A DNA stretch of 64,000 bases, from the NCBI RefSeq assembly GCF_047495875.1, contig NC_092459.1, positions 12,528,965 to 12,592,964 of the forward strand. The letters run 5' to 3'. A model generated the notes under the pieces. The model was given only the letters and a program-made list of their open reading frames with translations. It did no database searches and had not been told where the DNA came from. Positions 1 to 11,669 of the stretch are shown here, one piece after another. Each line of letters starts with the position of its first letter. Within the stretch, counting starts at the first letter, position 1. The translations under genes were made by a program, and so were the position numbers. This stretch comes from Pithys albifrons albifrons. Taxonomy: Eukaryota > Chordata > Aves > Passeriformes > Thamnophilidae.

Positions 1-199
1 TGGAAAGATCCAGTTAAGCATGTTGTGATTCTGAACAGAGAAGAATAGGAGCTGAGCCAAGAGAGAATTTCTCTAGATATTATCACTTGACCTGTTTCCA
101 CTCTCTTCCACAGCTCTCTCAGTCAAGGATATATCTGTCCTCTGCCTCTCAAAGCTAAAATCTGTCTATGTATAAATTCACACTCCTTAGTGGGAAGCC
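1..199. other. Left flank, no gene seen
   Basis: A+T-leaning sequence before the VAMP7-like relic. It shows no clear homology to a coding region, and no obvious target-site duplication partner for the relic could be picked out by eye. Confidence 0.5.
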
Positions 200-453
200 A
201 TGGCCATCCTGTTCGCTGTCATGGCAAGCGGCACCACTATCCTGGCCAAACATGCCTGATGTGGAGGGAACTTCTTGAAGGTGACAGAGCAGATCCTGGC
301 GAAAATCCCATCTGACCTGTTCCCATGGGATCCCATGGGATCCCCACTGATCTGTTCCCATGGGAGTTACCTGTTTTGTTACATCTGCCAGGATGGCATT
401 TTTACCTCTGTATCACAGATTGATGACCTTGAACAGGGGCTAAATAACTTGAC
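200..453 (+). pseudogene. VAMP7: VAMP7-like pseudogene, 5' part of the coding region only
   Basis: The ATG at 200 opens a frame reading MAILFAVMASGTTILAKHA, which closely matches the N-terminal longin domain of vertebrate VAMP7 (TI-VAMP), a vesicle SNARE of late endosomes and lysosomes. Codon 20, tryptophan in the functional gene, is TGA here. Homology resumes at once with CGGNFLKVTEQILAKIPS. About 21 extra bases made of a repeated palindromic 10-mer follow, then SHGSYLFCYICQDG. Next comes a one-base deletion before the segment for CITD and a compensating one-base insertion after it. Recognisable similarity fades near codon 80 of the family, so the rest of the longin domain, the SNARE motif and the membrane anchor are missing. 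It therefore cannot encode VAMP7. The match runs through without an obvious intron, which favours a retrocopy, but loss of the 3' rather than the 5' end is unusual for retroposition. A decayed partial genomic duplication is the alternative. The family assignment is from remembered VAMP7 sequence, not a search. Confidence 0.85.
321..365. repeat. Three copies of the palindrome TCCCATGGGA
   Basis: The self-complementary 10-mer TCCCATGGGA occurs at 321-330, 331-340 and 356-365. Its surroundings (gaYctgttcccatggga) are also duplicated. These copies make up the extra in-frame bases inside the VAMP7-like relic, so they probably arose by local duplication after the copy lost function. Confidence 0.9.
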
Positions 454-2696
454 TGGACAACATAATCTTCCAGTCTGACCCTGTGAAAGAGGACTGTTCT
501 GCACACCTCAGTGAAGACACTCAGCCCTGATTTCCAGAGCATGGAACTAGGTGGCCATTTCAATTTGTCCTACTTCTTTTCCCACCATCTCCCTACCACT
601 TATTTGCTTGATGTGTGAAACCAAATAAACAAAAGTAACTCTTGCTCTGTCCAGGCAGTGAAAACCTTGTACCTTGTCCAGGAGGAGCGCTCAGAATTAA
701 CTATCTTAAAAGTGGTCTTGTGCATTTTGCATGTTTGTCACAGGTCATTTAAAAAGTGCTGACTTTGGGACTACACTGGTAAAGAACTGCTTTTGTTGCA
801 CCTCTGCACTCTTGTTTTGGTAGTTGCAGTCTCCTTTCTTGGTGATTCTGCACAGCACTCGTCTTGTATGCATGTCAAACATTCAGTAATGGGAAACAAG
901 TTTCTGAGAAATGAATCTAGACCACATTACTCTTAAGTAAGCACATCAGGCAGCTGGTACAGGTCCAGCCAGCTACAGTTCCCTTGAAACCAAGCCTTAT
1001 TTTATGTGTCACTATAATCCAAAGGAACTGAACACAGAGAGCGCTAAAGTTATATCTGCTTTACAGCATCTGTCCTTGCAAACTGAGAATGTAGAATAGA
1101 CCATTTCTCTGGGGTTTTTCCTGGCTCCTTTGTTCCCAGTGCTACCATGACCTGTAGCATGTGTCTGTGAAGCAAGCTACCACTGCCTTAAAATCCTTGC
1201 TGTGTCGTGTGCAGGTCACCCCTGCAGCCTGCACTGGCTGTACTAAAGCCCCAGTTATTTTTGTAGGCACCATCACTTGTTTTTCGATGCCCTTCACATC
1301 TTGCACTTGCTTGATGTGCAGCCAAGCTGCCTCCTGCCAGCAGCTCACACATGGTCAGCCTGTGCCAGGGAGCAGATCAGCCATGTCTGCCAGGCTATCA
1401 GCAGGCACAACTGTTTCACTGATGGGTCACAGCTTTGGATAGGAGAAAAGTGGTCACCTGTTTGTACTTAAATAGCTCTGGTGGCTGGAATAACGTCAGG
1501 CCACTGTAGGCTTGCTGATGGCTTTGCAGTTGGACTCTGGGATCTGCCATGGGCTGCTTGGTTGTTCTTTTTGACATGCTTATTTACAACACGGAGGGGC
1601 TGACAGTGAGTTTAGGAACACCAGCAGTGGTGTCCTCAGCACAGCAGGTTGGCAACAACCTCCACTGGCCATCAGCCACCTAGTGATTGCTTGGAGAATG
1701 TCATGGACTGGGGACCAAGAAATAACATGCCAGCACCCAAATGAGCAGCTGCAGGCTGGGCACAGCCTTCAAGATGGATATTGCTGCAATCTGATGTGAA
1801 ATTTGTGCCAGATTATCTCTGTCCATCAAGTGAGAGAATAGAAAAAATGGCCAGTTTAATAAGAGGAGAATTAAATTTGAATACGAATAATTAAACAAGT
1901 TGTCTAAACAGAAAGAATTTTTGTAACATTTGCAATGGTTTATAAATCATCCCTGGTTATTTAATGTTTGTGTGGAAGCTTTTTGTGAAAAGTTGATCTT
2001 ATCTTACTGCAAACATTTTGCTCCTGTTCTATCTGTTCTGTGGAAAAAATGTTTAGTTCCATTTGTAGAAGGAGATTAGAAATACAACTTTGTTGAGAAA
2101 TGGTAGGATGCTTGAGTCAGAGCAGTAATAAAGAAACCACAGGGACAGAAGGTGGAAAAAGGTTATTATCTCTCCAATAAAGGATCAGTTGATTCTGGAA
2201 ATGTTGCAGGGTTTTGCTCTCTTCTTTTGTATGTCACTGGGGAAATCAGAAATGATTTTTAAATATAATGATATAAATTGAAATAAGTTTCAAAGGTAAA
2301 CTTAGAGGTGGATATATAAAGAGTAATGTTATACCTTTATAATGATAAGTTTAATGAAATGACAGGTGGATCCATGAGTGTTGTAAAGGAGCAAAGCCTG
2401 GGTAAACATTCATAAAGCCTCTCAATTTTGGTTTATTCCTGGTATTAAAAATGAGTGAGCCTTTCTAATAAGAGGCTTATTCCTACTTTCTCCTTTACTG
2501 AGCTGCCTGTTTCCTGAGAGCTTGGGGAAACTTATGTCAACATTATATAATTAAGGCACTTTGAATGATGCAAACAGAATTTTGGAAGGATTTTATTTCA
2601 TTGTCTCTTTCACAATTTTGCCTATTCATCCAGCTTGGAGTTCAAAACCTGTTCAAACACATCATTAAAAACCTGAGTTTGCTTACAGGATAGATG
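454..2696. other. Intergenic, no supported gene
   Basis: Only short open frames occur, with no recognisable domain and no repeat I can name. An AATAAA lies near 627, but there is no upstream gene to go with it. Confidence 0.5.
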
Positions 2697-2755
2697 CCAC
2701 TATTTCTCATTTAGCAAATTAGTGAACTGAGGCACAGAGTGTGTAGCTGAGACAG
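2697..2755 (+). repeat. MIR-like ancient SINE fragment
   Basis: The stretch resembles the MIR core: a 'ctcattt' box, then 'gaactgaggcacagag' followed by a diverged tail. MIRs are ancient amniote SINEs, and bird genomes retain only scattered, highly decayed copies. The assignment rests on about 45 similar bases recognised by eye and could be coincidental. Confidence 0.5.
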
Positions 2756-5700
2756 GTAATGCTTCTACTAGGCACCTGTAGTGCTGGTTCCTGAGAGAGA
2801 AAGGACCCAACCTCTGGCTGATACTGTCTTCAAGGACTGAGAATCATAATAATAATGGGTCACTGGAGGAGGTAGGAATGATCTCAGGAGCTTAGGACTT
2901 CGATTAGAGTTTTGATATGAAAGCAACTGAAGAGAATGTAAATATTCTACTGGCCTCACAATTTCAGCCATTTCAGCAGAACATAATTTAATAGTTTCTT
3001 GTGGAGTTATCTGAACAGAAATAAAAGGCATCTCTTACAGCACAAAACACTAAAATAGTGAGTTTTACAAATTAATGCTTCAGCCAGTTCAGCATCCAGT
3101 CTTGAATAATATTTCACTTGTAAACAAATAAGATGACATTTCTGAAATATAATTTGTGTGTGGAAAAACAAGACTATATGGGACAAGATAAGAAATTTGT
3201 GTAATCTTTAGATTATGAATATACTTCTCCTTCTATTGTTTTATTAATTCTCAATATATGTAAGTTTAAAATGTAGTGCTGATTTATCTCTTGGAATTTA
3301 GCAGAACACAGAAGCACAAAAAACTCAGGTTTGTTTTCTTCCATTTTAACGTTTCATTGGTTATTTGAGAGTCTGTTGTTTTAACAGGTTGTTACAGTGA
3401 ATTTCTTCAGCATCATTAATGTTTTGATTTTGCTGTGAATTATATTCCAAGAATACTTCTATTTTGCCTAAATTTGCTAATTTTTAGAATTCATTACATT
3501 CAAAATGGTCTCTCATTTGAGTAAGAGATCAGCAGATTTATAGCAAATGTAAATCAGTTATTGAATGGGATATTCACATCCACAAATAAAAATCCAAGAA
3601 TGTGTTTACTGTAATTGTATGTAAGTCAATTACTTTAAAATAACTGTGAATATTGAGTAGCTACAGAATTTTTTGTTGTTCCTGTTTTTCACCTCAAATG
3701 ATTATTTTGAACACCAGCTTCTTATCTCCTTAATCCTTTTTTAAATCCAATAACTGAAATAAAATTGATATTCCATGATGGCAGCAGAAATCAATACAGA
3801 CTTATCAGTGTATGCTCATTGACACAGATAATACTATTTTCATATTGGTCCAGATGCTCATGTGTCAGTTTTAGGTATTGAGGAGGTGGTTTTGGAAATT
3901 CTATCAGTCCAGGAGCAATAGTTTTTGGCATGCTCTGAAGTGATCCACGAGGTCATTTATGACCTATAACCGCAGCTCTACTGTCTAGAGTATATTTCTA
4001 CCATGCAAAAATTTCATCTCCACTTCTTGTTTGAAAATGATCTGTGGACATACAGGAACACAAAATCCAGTGTACTGTTTTCTAGATATTCAATTGTTCT
4101 GAAGGAAGAAGAAATGTAATTTGAAACTGTTGTTCTCTTTACAGATGACCTACTATCACAGATTGAGTGTATACAAAATTTTACTAATTTCTGACTGATG
4201 CTTTCCATGGCTGGTAAACGCCTCTTGGTCAGAGCTGGGTGTATTAAAGTGCTGGGTTGATTTAGGATGTGAATGTAAATGGCAAAGCTCATTTTATGAG
4301 CTTCATTATTTCTGGAGTGAGGCCTCTCATACAGTTTATTAGTCCACCTGATTTTTATTATCTTTTTTTCTCAACAACAGCCACTTTCTTAATAGGTATT
4401 TTGACACTGAGGTTTAATGGCATTTAAAAATGACAGACCCATGGACAGAAGGTGCAAGTCATATGCATTAAATTGTTCAGTCATGAAAAGATCACTCCAT
4501 CCCACAAATGGATTCTCTGCTATTCCTTTTTCCATTTAAGTTTTAGTTTTTGCTCTGGTAGTTTGAATGTAATACTCTGGATAAAATAATTTATTTTTGA
4601 TTTTAGGGAAGAACTTTTTTTTCTGTTTGTCCACAAACTAGAAGAATGAGAGAGACAGCAACTAAAGAATCCCAAGCACACTTAGGGTATTTGAACACTT
4701 TGAAAATCAGTATCAGTCAGTTTGATAAAACAGAGTCCTCCAGCAGTAATGCCCCTATATGTACATTACTCTATGCACAGTTATTCTCTTACTTGTACAA
4801 GCCAATCTGCCTTTGGAAATACATTGGATCTCCATACCAGTATAAAATGTAACTAGGTGGCCTTCTAGTTCTGAAGGAAAACCAGGTCAAACTTCTTACT
4901 GACAAGATTCTATTGGCTTCTATCTTTTTTGCCTCATCAACCTGAATCAGTAATTCAGATAAGATTTCTGCAGATTTGTAACAGAATATTTTGTCTTTAA
5001 AATTCTTTTCAATATACTTTTCATTTGCAAAAAGTTCTCTACATTTTAAATGTATGCATATATTTAAGATGACATTAGTTTTCACAGCGAACGTGAAAAT
5101 GTAATATACATAGACACCTCAAGCTCATTACTGTGCTATTTTAAAAATATTCATAACCAAATTTGTGCTAAAATAAATACTCTTTTTCTTAACACCCTGC
5201 ATTACTTACAGTCAGCTGGGTGCAGGGAAGTACCAACTTTTCTGATGGCCTGAAGCTTTTCACCCTATACATGTGGTTGCAAAAGGGTTGGAGATGCAGA
5301 GAACATGGATTTTTTTCTTCCACCATGTATGGAGCATTTAAACTTCATGTATGTATTCTCTTCTTGGAAATGTCTGTCTGGTTTAGCACGTTTTTTAGCT
5401 CTGAAATGCAGCACTTCTGCAATATGTTCTCAGCATAATTCTGGATGAGTGCCTGTGTGAATGGAGGCGCTTGCAGTGAAGGAATAATGCGATCTTTGGA
5501 ATAGATTAATATGAATGGGAGCACTTTGAAACCAGAGATTGGACAGACCTGTGAGGGATTTTCATTCCATTTGCAGGAATTGTTAGGAATTGTTTTTTGT
5601 AGTCATTACTCATTTTCCAGGGTGTTGCATCTCTTAATATAAAAACCCACCTTTCTGCTACAGGATGGGCTGTAAGAGGATTAAGTCTTGTACAGTACAT

Positions 5701-5795
5701 AGCACGCCTTGCTTTTCTCCCTGGTGGTTAAGGTGGTGTCTAGGTTCTTATCAACTGGATACATGAATATGGAATGGCAAATTATCTTGTTTCAC
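2756..5795. other. A+T-rich intergenic DNA
   Basis: Low-GC sequence with many stops in all frames and only short open frames that match nothing I know. No nameable repeat was seen. Confidence 0.5.
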
Positions 5796-6035
5796 TGTTG
5801 TCTTAGTTTAGAGGAAAAGTAAGGTGTCTATTTGGACTGGCAAAGGGGCCTCTTTCCCCAAAACCACCACACCCTTTAAAATTAAGAGTTTAATTAGAAG
5901 GTGTATAGAAAAAGATAACAGTTCTTAACTACAAATATATATATATAACCAAAACCAGAACAGAACAAACAGCAACACCGTAACCAAAACTTTCGAGTTA
6001 ATTAAGTCTCCTCTGCCCCTTTGCACCATCATTTC
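5796..6035 (-). mobile_element. LTR-like endogenous retroviral fragment (candidate)
   Basis: The segment begins TGTTGTCTTAGTTTAGAGG on the plus strand, whose complement ends ...CTAAGACAACA, a typical LTR edge. It then runs through 'ccccaaaaccaccacaccc' and an (AT)n tract at 5936-5951 into A-rich sequence. The start and composition resemble songbird endogenous-retrovirus LTRs, oriented minus. The opposite edge and a target-site duplication could not be found, so neither the boundaries nor the family is certain. No retroviral coding frame is present. Confidence 0.4.
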
Positions 6036-6122
6036 TATTCACGGGCAGCGGGGGGCGATGCCGCGCCCGGGAGCAGCGCCCGCGGAGTCACCCACAAGCT
6101 CCGACGAGGCAGAGACGGGATC

Positions 6123-6148
6123 GGGGGGGGGGGGGGGGCGGGGGGGGG
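6123..6148 (+). repeat. Poly-G tract (G16-C-G9)
   Basis: Sixteen consecutive G, one C, then nine G. It has strong G-quadruplex potential on the plus strand. The exact run length may be unreliable, because homopolymers of this kind are error-prone in sequencing. Confidence 0.9.
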
Positions 6149-6384
6149 TGAAGGTGCTCGTTCCGAAAAAACTCGCATGGAAAAAAGGCAGCCCCAGGGA
6201 TGGGCCGAAACCTTTCCCATAGGCAGTGTAGAGACTTTTTCCCTTGTTTGTCCGAAACGCTGGGGGAAAGGTAGGGTTTAGCAGCTCTTCTGCAGATGAC
6301 ATCGGCCCCCAGGGAGTCTGCTGCGAATCCAGGTAGTGGTGACCGTTTTCTCCCTCCAAAGGACAGCGCAGAGTGCCTGGAGTT

Positions 6385-6400
6385 GGGGGGGGGGGGGGGG
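6385..6400 (+). repeat. Poly-G tract (G16)
   Basis: Sixteen G in a row, followed by AGGGGCGCGGGGG. This is the second G-quadruplex-prone run in the same CpG-rich patch, about 240 bases from the first. Confidence 0.9.
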
Positions 6401-6798
6401 AGGGGCGCGGGGGCTAAGCCAAAGGAGCTCCCTCCAGGATGCTTCCACCAGCCCAGCAAAACGATGCCTCCAACTCTCGCAGAAAAGAAGTGAGGCAAAA
6501 AACCTGGAAAAACCTCTCTCCACCCCCTCCCCACTCCTCCTCCCCCAAGTTCTCCTCAGCGATCAGGCTGGAATTCAGAGCCATTAGCTATCCTTCATTA
6601 GCTGGCTCCAAGGGTAGGTAGTGGGAGCTGGGGCTTAGTGAGGGACAGAAAAAATTCCGTATAAGATTTTGAAACTATAACGACTGTAAAGACAGAATTA
6701 AAGCAGTGAAGAGAAACTTACTTATGTTTAATGAGTGTGGATCACTTTTAGAAGTTCTAGCAAACTGCTATGAAAAGGGAAGTAGAAACAAAATCAGC

Positions 6799-7200
6799 TC
6801 ATTTGGAATGGACCTCAGCTACCCTCAGTCCAACCTCATGCTCCAAGAGGTCTGCTCAGGGCTTTATCCATTTGGGTCTTGAATACTCCAAGGATGGAGA
6901 CTGAAAGGCTCTCTGGGCCACTTGACCCAGTGCCTGCCTGTCCTCAGTGGAATTTCTTTCCTTACATCTAGGTGGAATCTATCCTTTCAATTTATGGCTC
7001 CTGTGTCTCGTTCTCCTGCTTGTTGTGAGGAGCCCAGCTCAGCTCCTCCATAACCCTCCAGGTACGCAGGGTCAGGCTGCTGTGAGACCCTCCTGAAGCT
7101 GTTCTTCAGGCTGAACAAGTCCAGCTCCCTCCACCTCTGCTGGTAAGACAAGTGCTTCAGACCTGCCCATCTTGGCAGTCTCCACTAGACTTCCCCAAGT
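6799..7200 (-). mobile_element. CR1 LINE fragment, antisense
   Basis: The plus strand reads as the complement of a CR1 3' region: 'cagtccaacctcatgctccaag', 'cttgaatactccaaggatgg', 'ggccacttgacccagtgcctg', 'ttcaggctgaacaagtccagc' and 'ctccacctctgctggtaaga'. These match, in order, the well-known CR1 segments (remembered consensus of the 'gaatatctccagggatggagactccac' type). The copy is diverged and lacks the terminal octamer repeat. It encodes no intact reverse transcriptase. Confidence 0.85.
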
Positions 7201-7840
7201 TTGTCAATGCATTAAGATTCAAGGCCCAGACTTGTCTAGAAATAATTGCAGAAACCAGGTTTTAAACTTGTGTCTGTCTCTTTCACATTTTTATACCAAC
7301 CCTTTCTCTTGCTGTTCTTTGAGCAAGAACCTCTCAGCACTTATAAGAAAGAAAAATCTATCATCACGCTGTAAGATGCATTCCTTATATATCTTCTTGG
7401 AATTTCATTAAGGACATTATACTTGTTTTTCCTACAGGGTCTTCTTTTTATCTTCTTTGCTGAACTCAGTGGATGGCAGACATTTTTCAGGATTAATGAG
7501 TAGTGATAACATCATTAGTCACTATGTGAAGATCCAATAATCTTTTAAACAAGTGACGTGAAAGTCAATAGGTAAATGAAAAAAAGGCTTTTAAATTGCT
7601 TCCTGTATCTAGAAAGTCAATAAAGTCCCTCAGTGGGAGTCTGAACATCTCAGTGTCTCAGTGTAACAGCAGCTGAGACTCCTCAGGACAAGACACAAGC
7701 ACACATTAGAGACAGGAATATTTAAAGCTGTCAAAGAGGTCTCTTGCCAGCCCAAGGTGGCAAGATGTATGAAAAAGATAGTGCCTTCTCTGTTTCTAAA
7801 TGACATCTGAAAATTTAGCCCTGCACTCTTTTGCCATCAA
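7201..7840. other. Intergenic spacer between CR1 fragments
   Basis: Nothing recognisable. One short open frame (7172-7411, plus) has no family resemblance and partly overlaps the CR1 fragment. Confidence 0.5.
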
Positions 7841-7990
7841 CATTGAAGGAGGAATTGCAAATGATACCAAACTGGGAGGAGCAGTTGCTGCACTGGTGTG
7901 CAGGGCTGCTGGTCATGGAGACCTCAAAATGCTGGAGAAATGGGCTGGCAGAAACCTCGTGGAGTCCAGTCAAGACATGTTGAGGATTTG
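7841..7990 (+). mobile_element. CR1 LINE fragment, ORF2 3' part, sense
   Basis: The sequence 'gcaaatgataccaaactggg', then 'aatgctggagaaatgggctg' and 'agaaacctcgtggagtccagtc' follows the CR1 ORF2 segment near the C-terminal end of the reverse transcriptase (family pattern: 'gatgacaccaagctgggtgg', 'gagaagtgggc', 'gaacctcatgaagttcaac'). It is short, diverged and non-coding now. Confidence 0.8.
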
Positions 7991-10900
7991 CCATCCCTCT
8001 TTGTCTCCTTAAAAATGGGGTGAATGGGATTGAAGTGGGCAATGGATGTGTGAGTTGAAAATCTGAGCTGATGTTAAAAAAATTCTCCTCTCTCATTCCA
8101 GTAGTATGCATCTCCCCACCTTTCTCTGTGGTGCTGTAAATTCTAGATCAACTGGGACTAAAATATCAGAGAGAAGTAAACTACCTTAAAGGCATAAAGA
8201 AATATTTCTGGTTGCCTAGAGAGAAGACAGGTTCCTCACGTGTCCCTGTCTCCAGCACCTTCCCTTGACAGTTTTGAAGCAGAGGAGCTCCATTTTTCTG
8301 TGCTGCTGAGGGTGGCCCTGTATCACATCCAGGGCTCTTTCCTTGCAGGATAAGCTGCCTTTTAATTTGTGACTTTGTCTAAAGTGAGGAAAGTTCATTC
8401 TTGACAGTTTTTTTTTTTTCTCACGGGGCATCTTGCTGGAACATTTCCCCCCCTTTTCTCCCCTAGGCTTTTTGATTTGATTCAGTGTTTAGGTTTGTTG
8501 AAATTGCTCAAGAGTAACTAAGCATTAGGAAAGCTGGGACATCTCTGAAGTCCAGCCTGAGAGGCAATTTGTGTCAGTGCTTCAGGAACAAGAGCTGAAC
8601 GGGGCACTAATCCCTTGTGTAGAGCAGAGCTCTCTTGGTGCCAGGCAGCAGGCTGGATTTGGCTAGGATGAGTCTGCTGGGCATGTGCCTTTGCTTTGGG
8701 AGATAATAGGCTGTTATAGTGCAGCCGAGCAGCCCCCTGCCACCAGGACATCCATATCCACCCCAGGGCAGGGAGGGGAGAGCTTGGATCCCCCTTCCAC
8801 CATTAGGACAGTCAGAAACCAAAGCACTTTCACTCTCATTTGTGAAAATCCAATCATGTTGTCTCTTTGTATCCACTTTTCTTGCAGCGAAAGCAATAAT
8901 GCTTAAATCTAACTCTTATTTAGCATCACCTCTGCATTTCAGAGCACTTGGCATTGATAGCTTTTTTTATAACCAATTAAATAAATGAACAGTTTCCTCT
9001 ACATTTATTTTACATGTCTTTAAAAACAAACTATTAACTCTTTTCTCAGTTGCTCAACTTTAAGCTCAGAAGCCAGAGGTCAGTTGTTATCTCAAGAGGT
9101 TTTAAAGCAGAGGTATTTACTGAAGTGATTTATAATGCCCTCCCTGACCTTGGACTACTTGGTAGCAATTAAACCATGTGTTTAAGTTCCTGAAGTATTA
9201 GGAAATATATTAAAATGGAAGAGAGCTTTTTCACCATGTCCTGTACAAAAATATTCTTTTCATTCATAAGCCACAGCCTTGCTGCAGTTTCCTTGGTTTT
9301 TCTTCAGGTACCCATCAGAAGTAACCAGGGGAAGATCAGTCTATCGATGAGAATAATATAATAGTTTTCTTTCATTACAATTATTCATGTCTTCCATTAA
9401 CTTTCATAAACATATAATATCTTTCTGTGCTGGATTTTTTCCAATTAAGTGAGTCAGGTCTGTGCTGGTTGTGGAAAAAAATAGAAGAATGGCAAATGGG
9501 TATATGGGAATAGATTGAAGCAAGTGGAATTGACTTGATAGATTCATAGTTGTCAACCTCTGGATTGTAAATGGGTGACACTGTGCCAATACACATTTTC
9601 AGCACTATACAGAAAGTATCTTTTAATAGAAAAATATTTTGGACTTCATTTCAAGGATAAACATGTAAATATTTGCTAGTTTATACATATAACCAATAGT
9701 AAATCTATTTGTTAAAAGATTCTTCTGTTACAGCTATAGCAAACTTTTCTGAAAGTACTTACAAATATTTTTAATTGATTCTGCCAGGCTGACTGTATTT
9801 ATAAATATATATGTGTATATACAGACATACTTATACACAAATGTATGCACCATCACTGCTTCAACTGGATTTGTCTTTAGCAAATGACTGATAGTGCTAA
9901 AAGTACTAAAGGGACTTTCATCATGTTGAATTAAAGTCACTCAAAGGAAACTGGAAAATGGAGCTTTGTGAAAAGACAGAAGAGCATAAAAATGGAAAAG
10001 GTCTCTCACCCCCATCCCTTTTGCTTCTCCCTTCTGTAGTGTGTCTCTCTGTACTGCTTTTCATTCTTCTGCTCTCTATTACCCTTCTAAACCGAGTGTT
10101 ACTCTCACCTATTCTCTTTCTTCTTTCATGCTAACTGTCAGTATGTCCTTTCACGTTCCTGTGAAGCCTGGCCAAGTGGCAAATGCTTGTTCTCTCATGA
10201 ACACTGACTTTTCTTATTGTTCTTAGATGAAAAAGTGCAACTGCATTGTTTTTTCAAGATGGTTTGTTTCAAATGGGATTTTTCAGGGTGATTAATCAGA
10301 TTAATTTTGTTCTCCAATCACTGCACTGCTGCGTTGATGTTTCTGTTCTTCCCAGTAACACATCAATGACGATACCTTTTCTGCAATATAACACCATACC
10401 AGGCAGTCTGATGGAGGGATAAGTTCATGGCATTTTAGTACCCAACTACTTCCAAGTGTTAATGCTATTTTGACAGTAGTAAAATCTGTGTCTGTCACTC
10501 CATCTGTAATAAACAGGAGATGATGTCACACCGTTTCTATGCAGGGGCACAGCAAGGACTACAGAACATGATGTTAACCTGATGTGTGGCACTCAACATC
10601 ATGGAACAATACCACTACTTGAGCTTCATCTGATTCATCTTATGATCAAAATGAGCATGCAATAATTGAATAAATGTTTGCAAATATTTTGCCACTGAAT
10701 TTAAATCACAGATTTATTGCAATAATAAATATGAGTGCATGTTGATATGTTGTTAATTGAGTTGTGTGGGTGGTTAGTCTTTTGGGTTTTTTCAGATGAT
10801 TCTGAATGTGAAATCACACTATTTAGTTATTTTGTCTGTAGTAAGAATAGTAAACTTGATCGTCAGCCATACCAGATGATCTTCACTGCTTTTGAAATCA

Positions 10901-11580
10901 CGGGACCATAACATCAGAGGTACTCTGTGAAGTTTTGTTTGTTTATGTTGAATATGCATGAGAAGCTGTCTAAAGCTAGGAAAGACGATACCTTTGTTAA
11001 AATGCTAAGTAATTTGGAAACTTAGAAGCAGTCTTTAAGTATTGTAACAGAACAGAATTTGGTGCCAAGTTAGTTTATGAAAATATTACTCATACTTTAA
11101 CATTTGGCAGCCAGTATTAAAACCTGGACTTGCAGACTGCAAGAAAAAAAGTTAATCACTGGCTTGATCTAGTTTCATCAGCTGGAACACATTAACCACA
11201 CTGTTCCAGCAACCTTGGAAAGAGTCTTGAATTTACATTTCCAGAATAGGAGATGACAGCACAGCTTATAATGCTGTCTCTCTTCACATGAGGCACTTGG
11301 GACCTGCAGCTGAAGGTTCTTCAGGGTGGCAGAACAAAAAGGGGAGCTTTGCGGTGCAGTGGGTGTTTTGTCAGGGTTATGACCTGCGGTCAAGGCTGGA
11401 GTAGCTGCCTGAGTGTCAGTTGCATTTTGGAGACTAGTCACCATTCTGCTCCCATGGTTGTTTCTGTTTCAGTGCCAGAATACGTGGCCCGCTGCTGATT
11501 TTTATCTTATTTTCAACTGACACAACTGGCACAGGCCCTCTTTTGATCTGTGAGATCAGAAATAGATGTAATTTAGCTTG
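7991..11580. other. Intergenic, no supported gene
   Basis: A+T-rich DNA with a poly-T run near 8408-8420 and an alternating AT/GT tract near 9798-9830 (tataaatatatatgtgtat). Short open frames only, none recognisable. Confidence 0.5.
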
Positions 11581-11669
11581 ATGATTTGAGGACGGGATTT
11601 GGTAGTGCTAGGTTTAGAGTTGGACTTAATGATATTAAAGGTCTTTTTCAGCCTGAATAATTCTATGCT
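11581..11669 (+). mobile_element. CR1 LINE 3' terminus, sense
   Basis: The sequence 'ggatttggtagtgctaggtt', 'gttggacttaatgatatta' and 'aaaggtctttttcagcctga', ending 'ataattctatg', matches the CR1 3' untranslated end, whose family consensus closes with 'ccaacctaaatgattctatg'. Only one terminal ATTCTATG unit is kept. This is a typical heavily 5'-truncated copy. Confidence 0.9.

Larger units (their letters stand above)
6036..6600. other. G+C-rich, CpG-rich patch with poly-G runs
   Basis: Roughly 550 bases stand out sharply from the A+T-rich surroundings. More than ten CpG dinucleotides fall within about 6045-6125, and further CpGs continue to about 6560. It directly abuts the LTR-like fragment, so it may be the U3 part of that element. 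Alternatively it is an independent CpG island or promoter of an unannotated transcript. Open frames of 60-150 codons here are explained by composition (poly-Gly/poly-Pro) and are not supported as genes. Confidence 0.6.

Noticed and set aside
6039..6534. Overlapping open frames of 60-148 codons on both strands
   Set aside because: They arise from G+C-rich composition and poly-G runs (poly-Gly/poly-Pro), lack any domain, and overlap each other on both strands.
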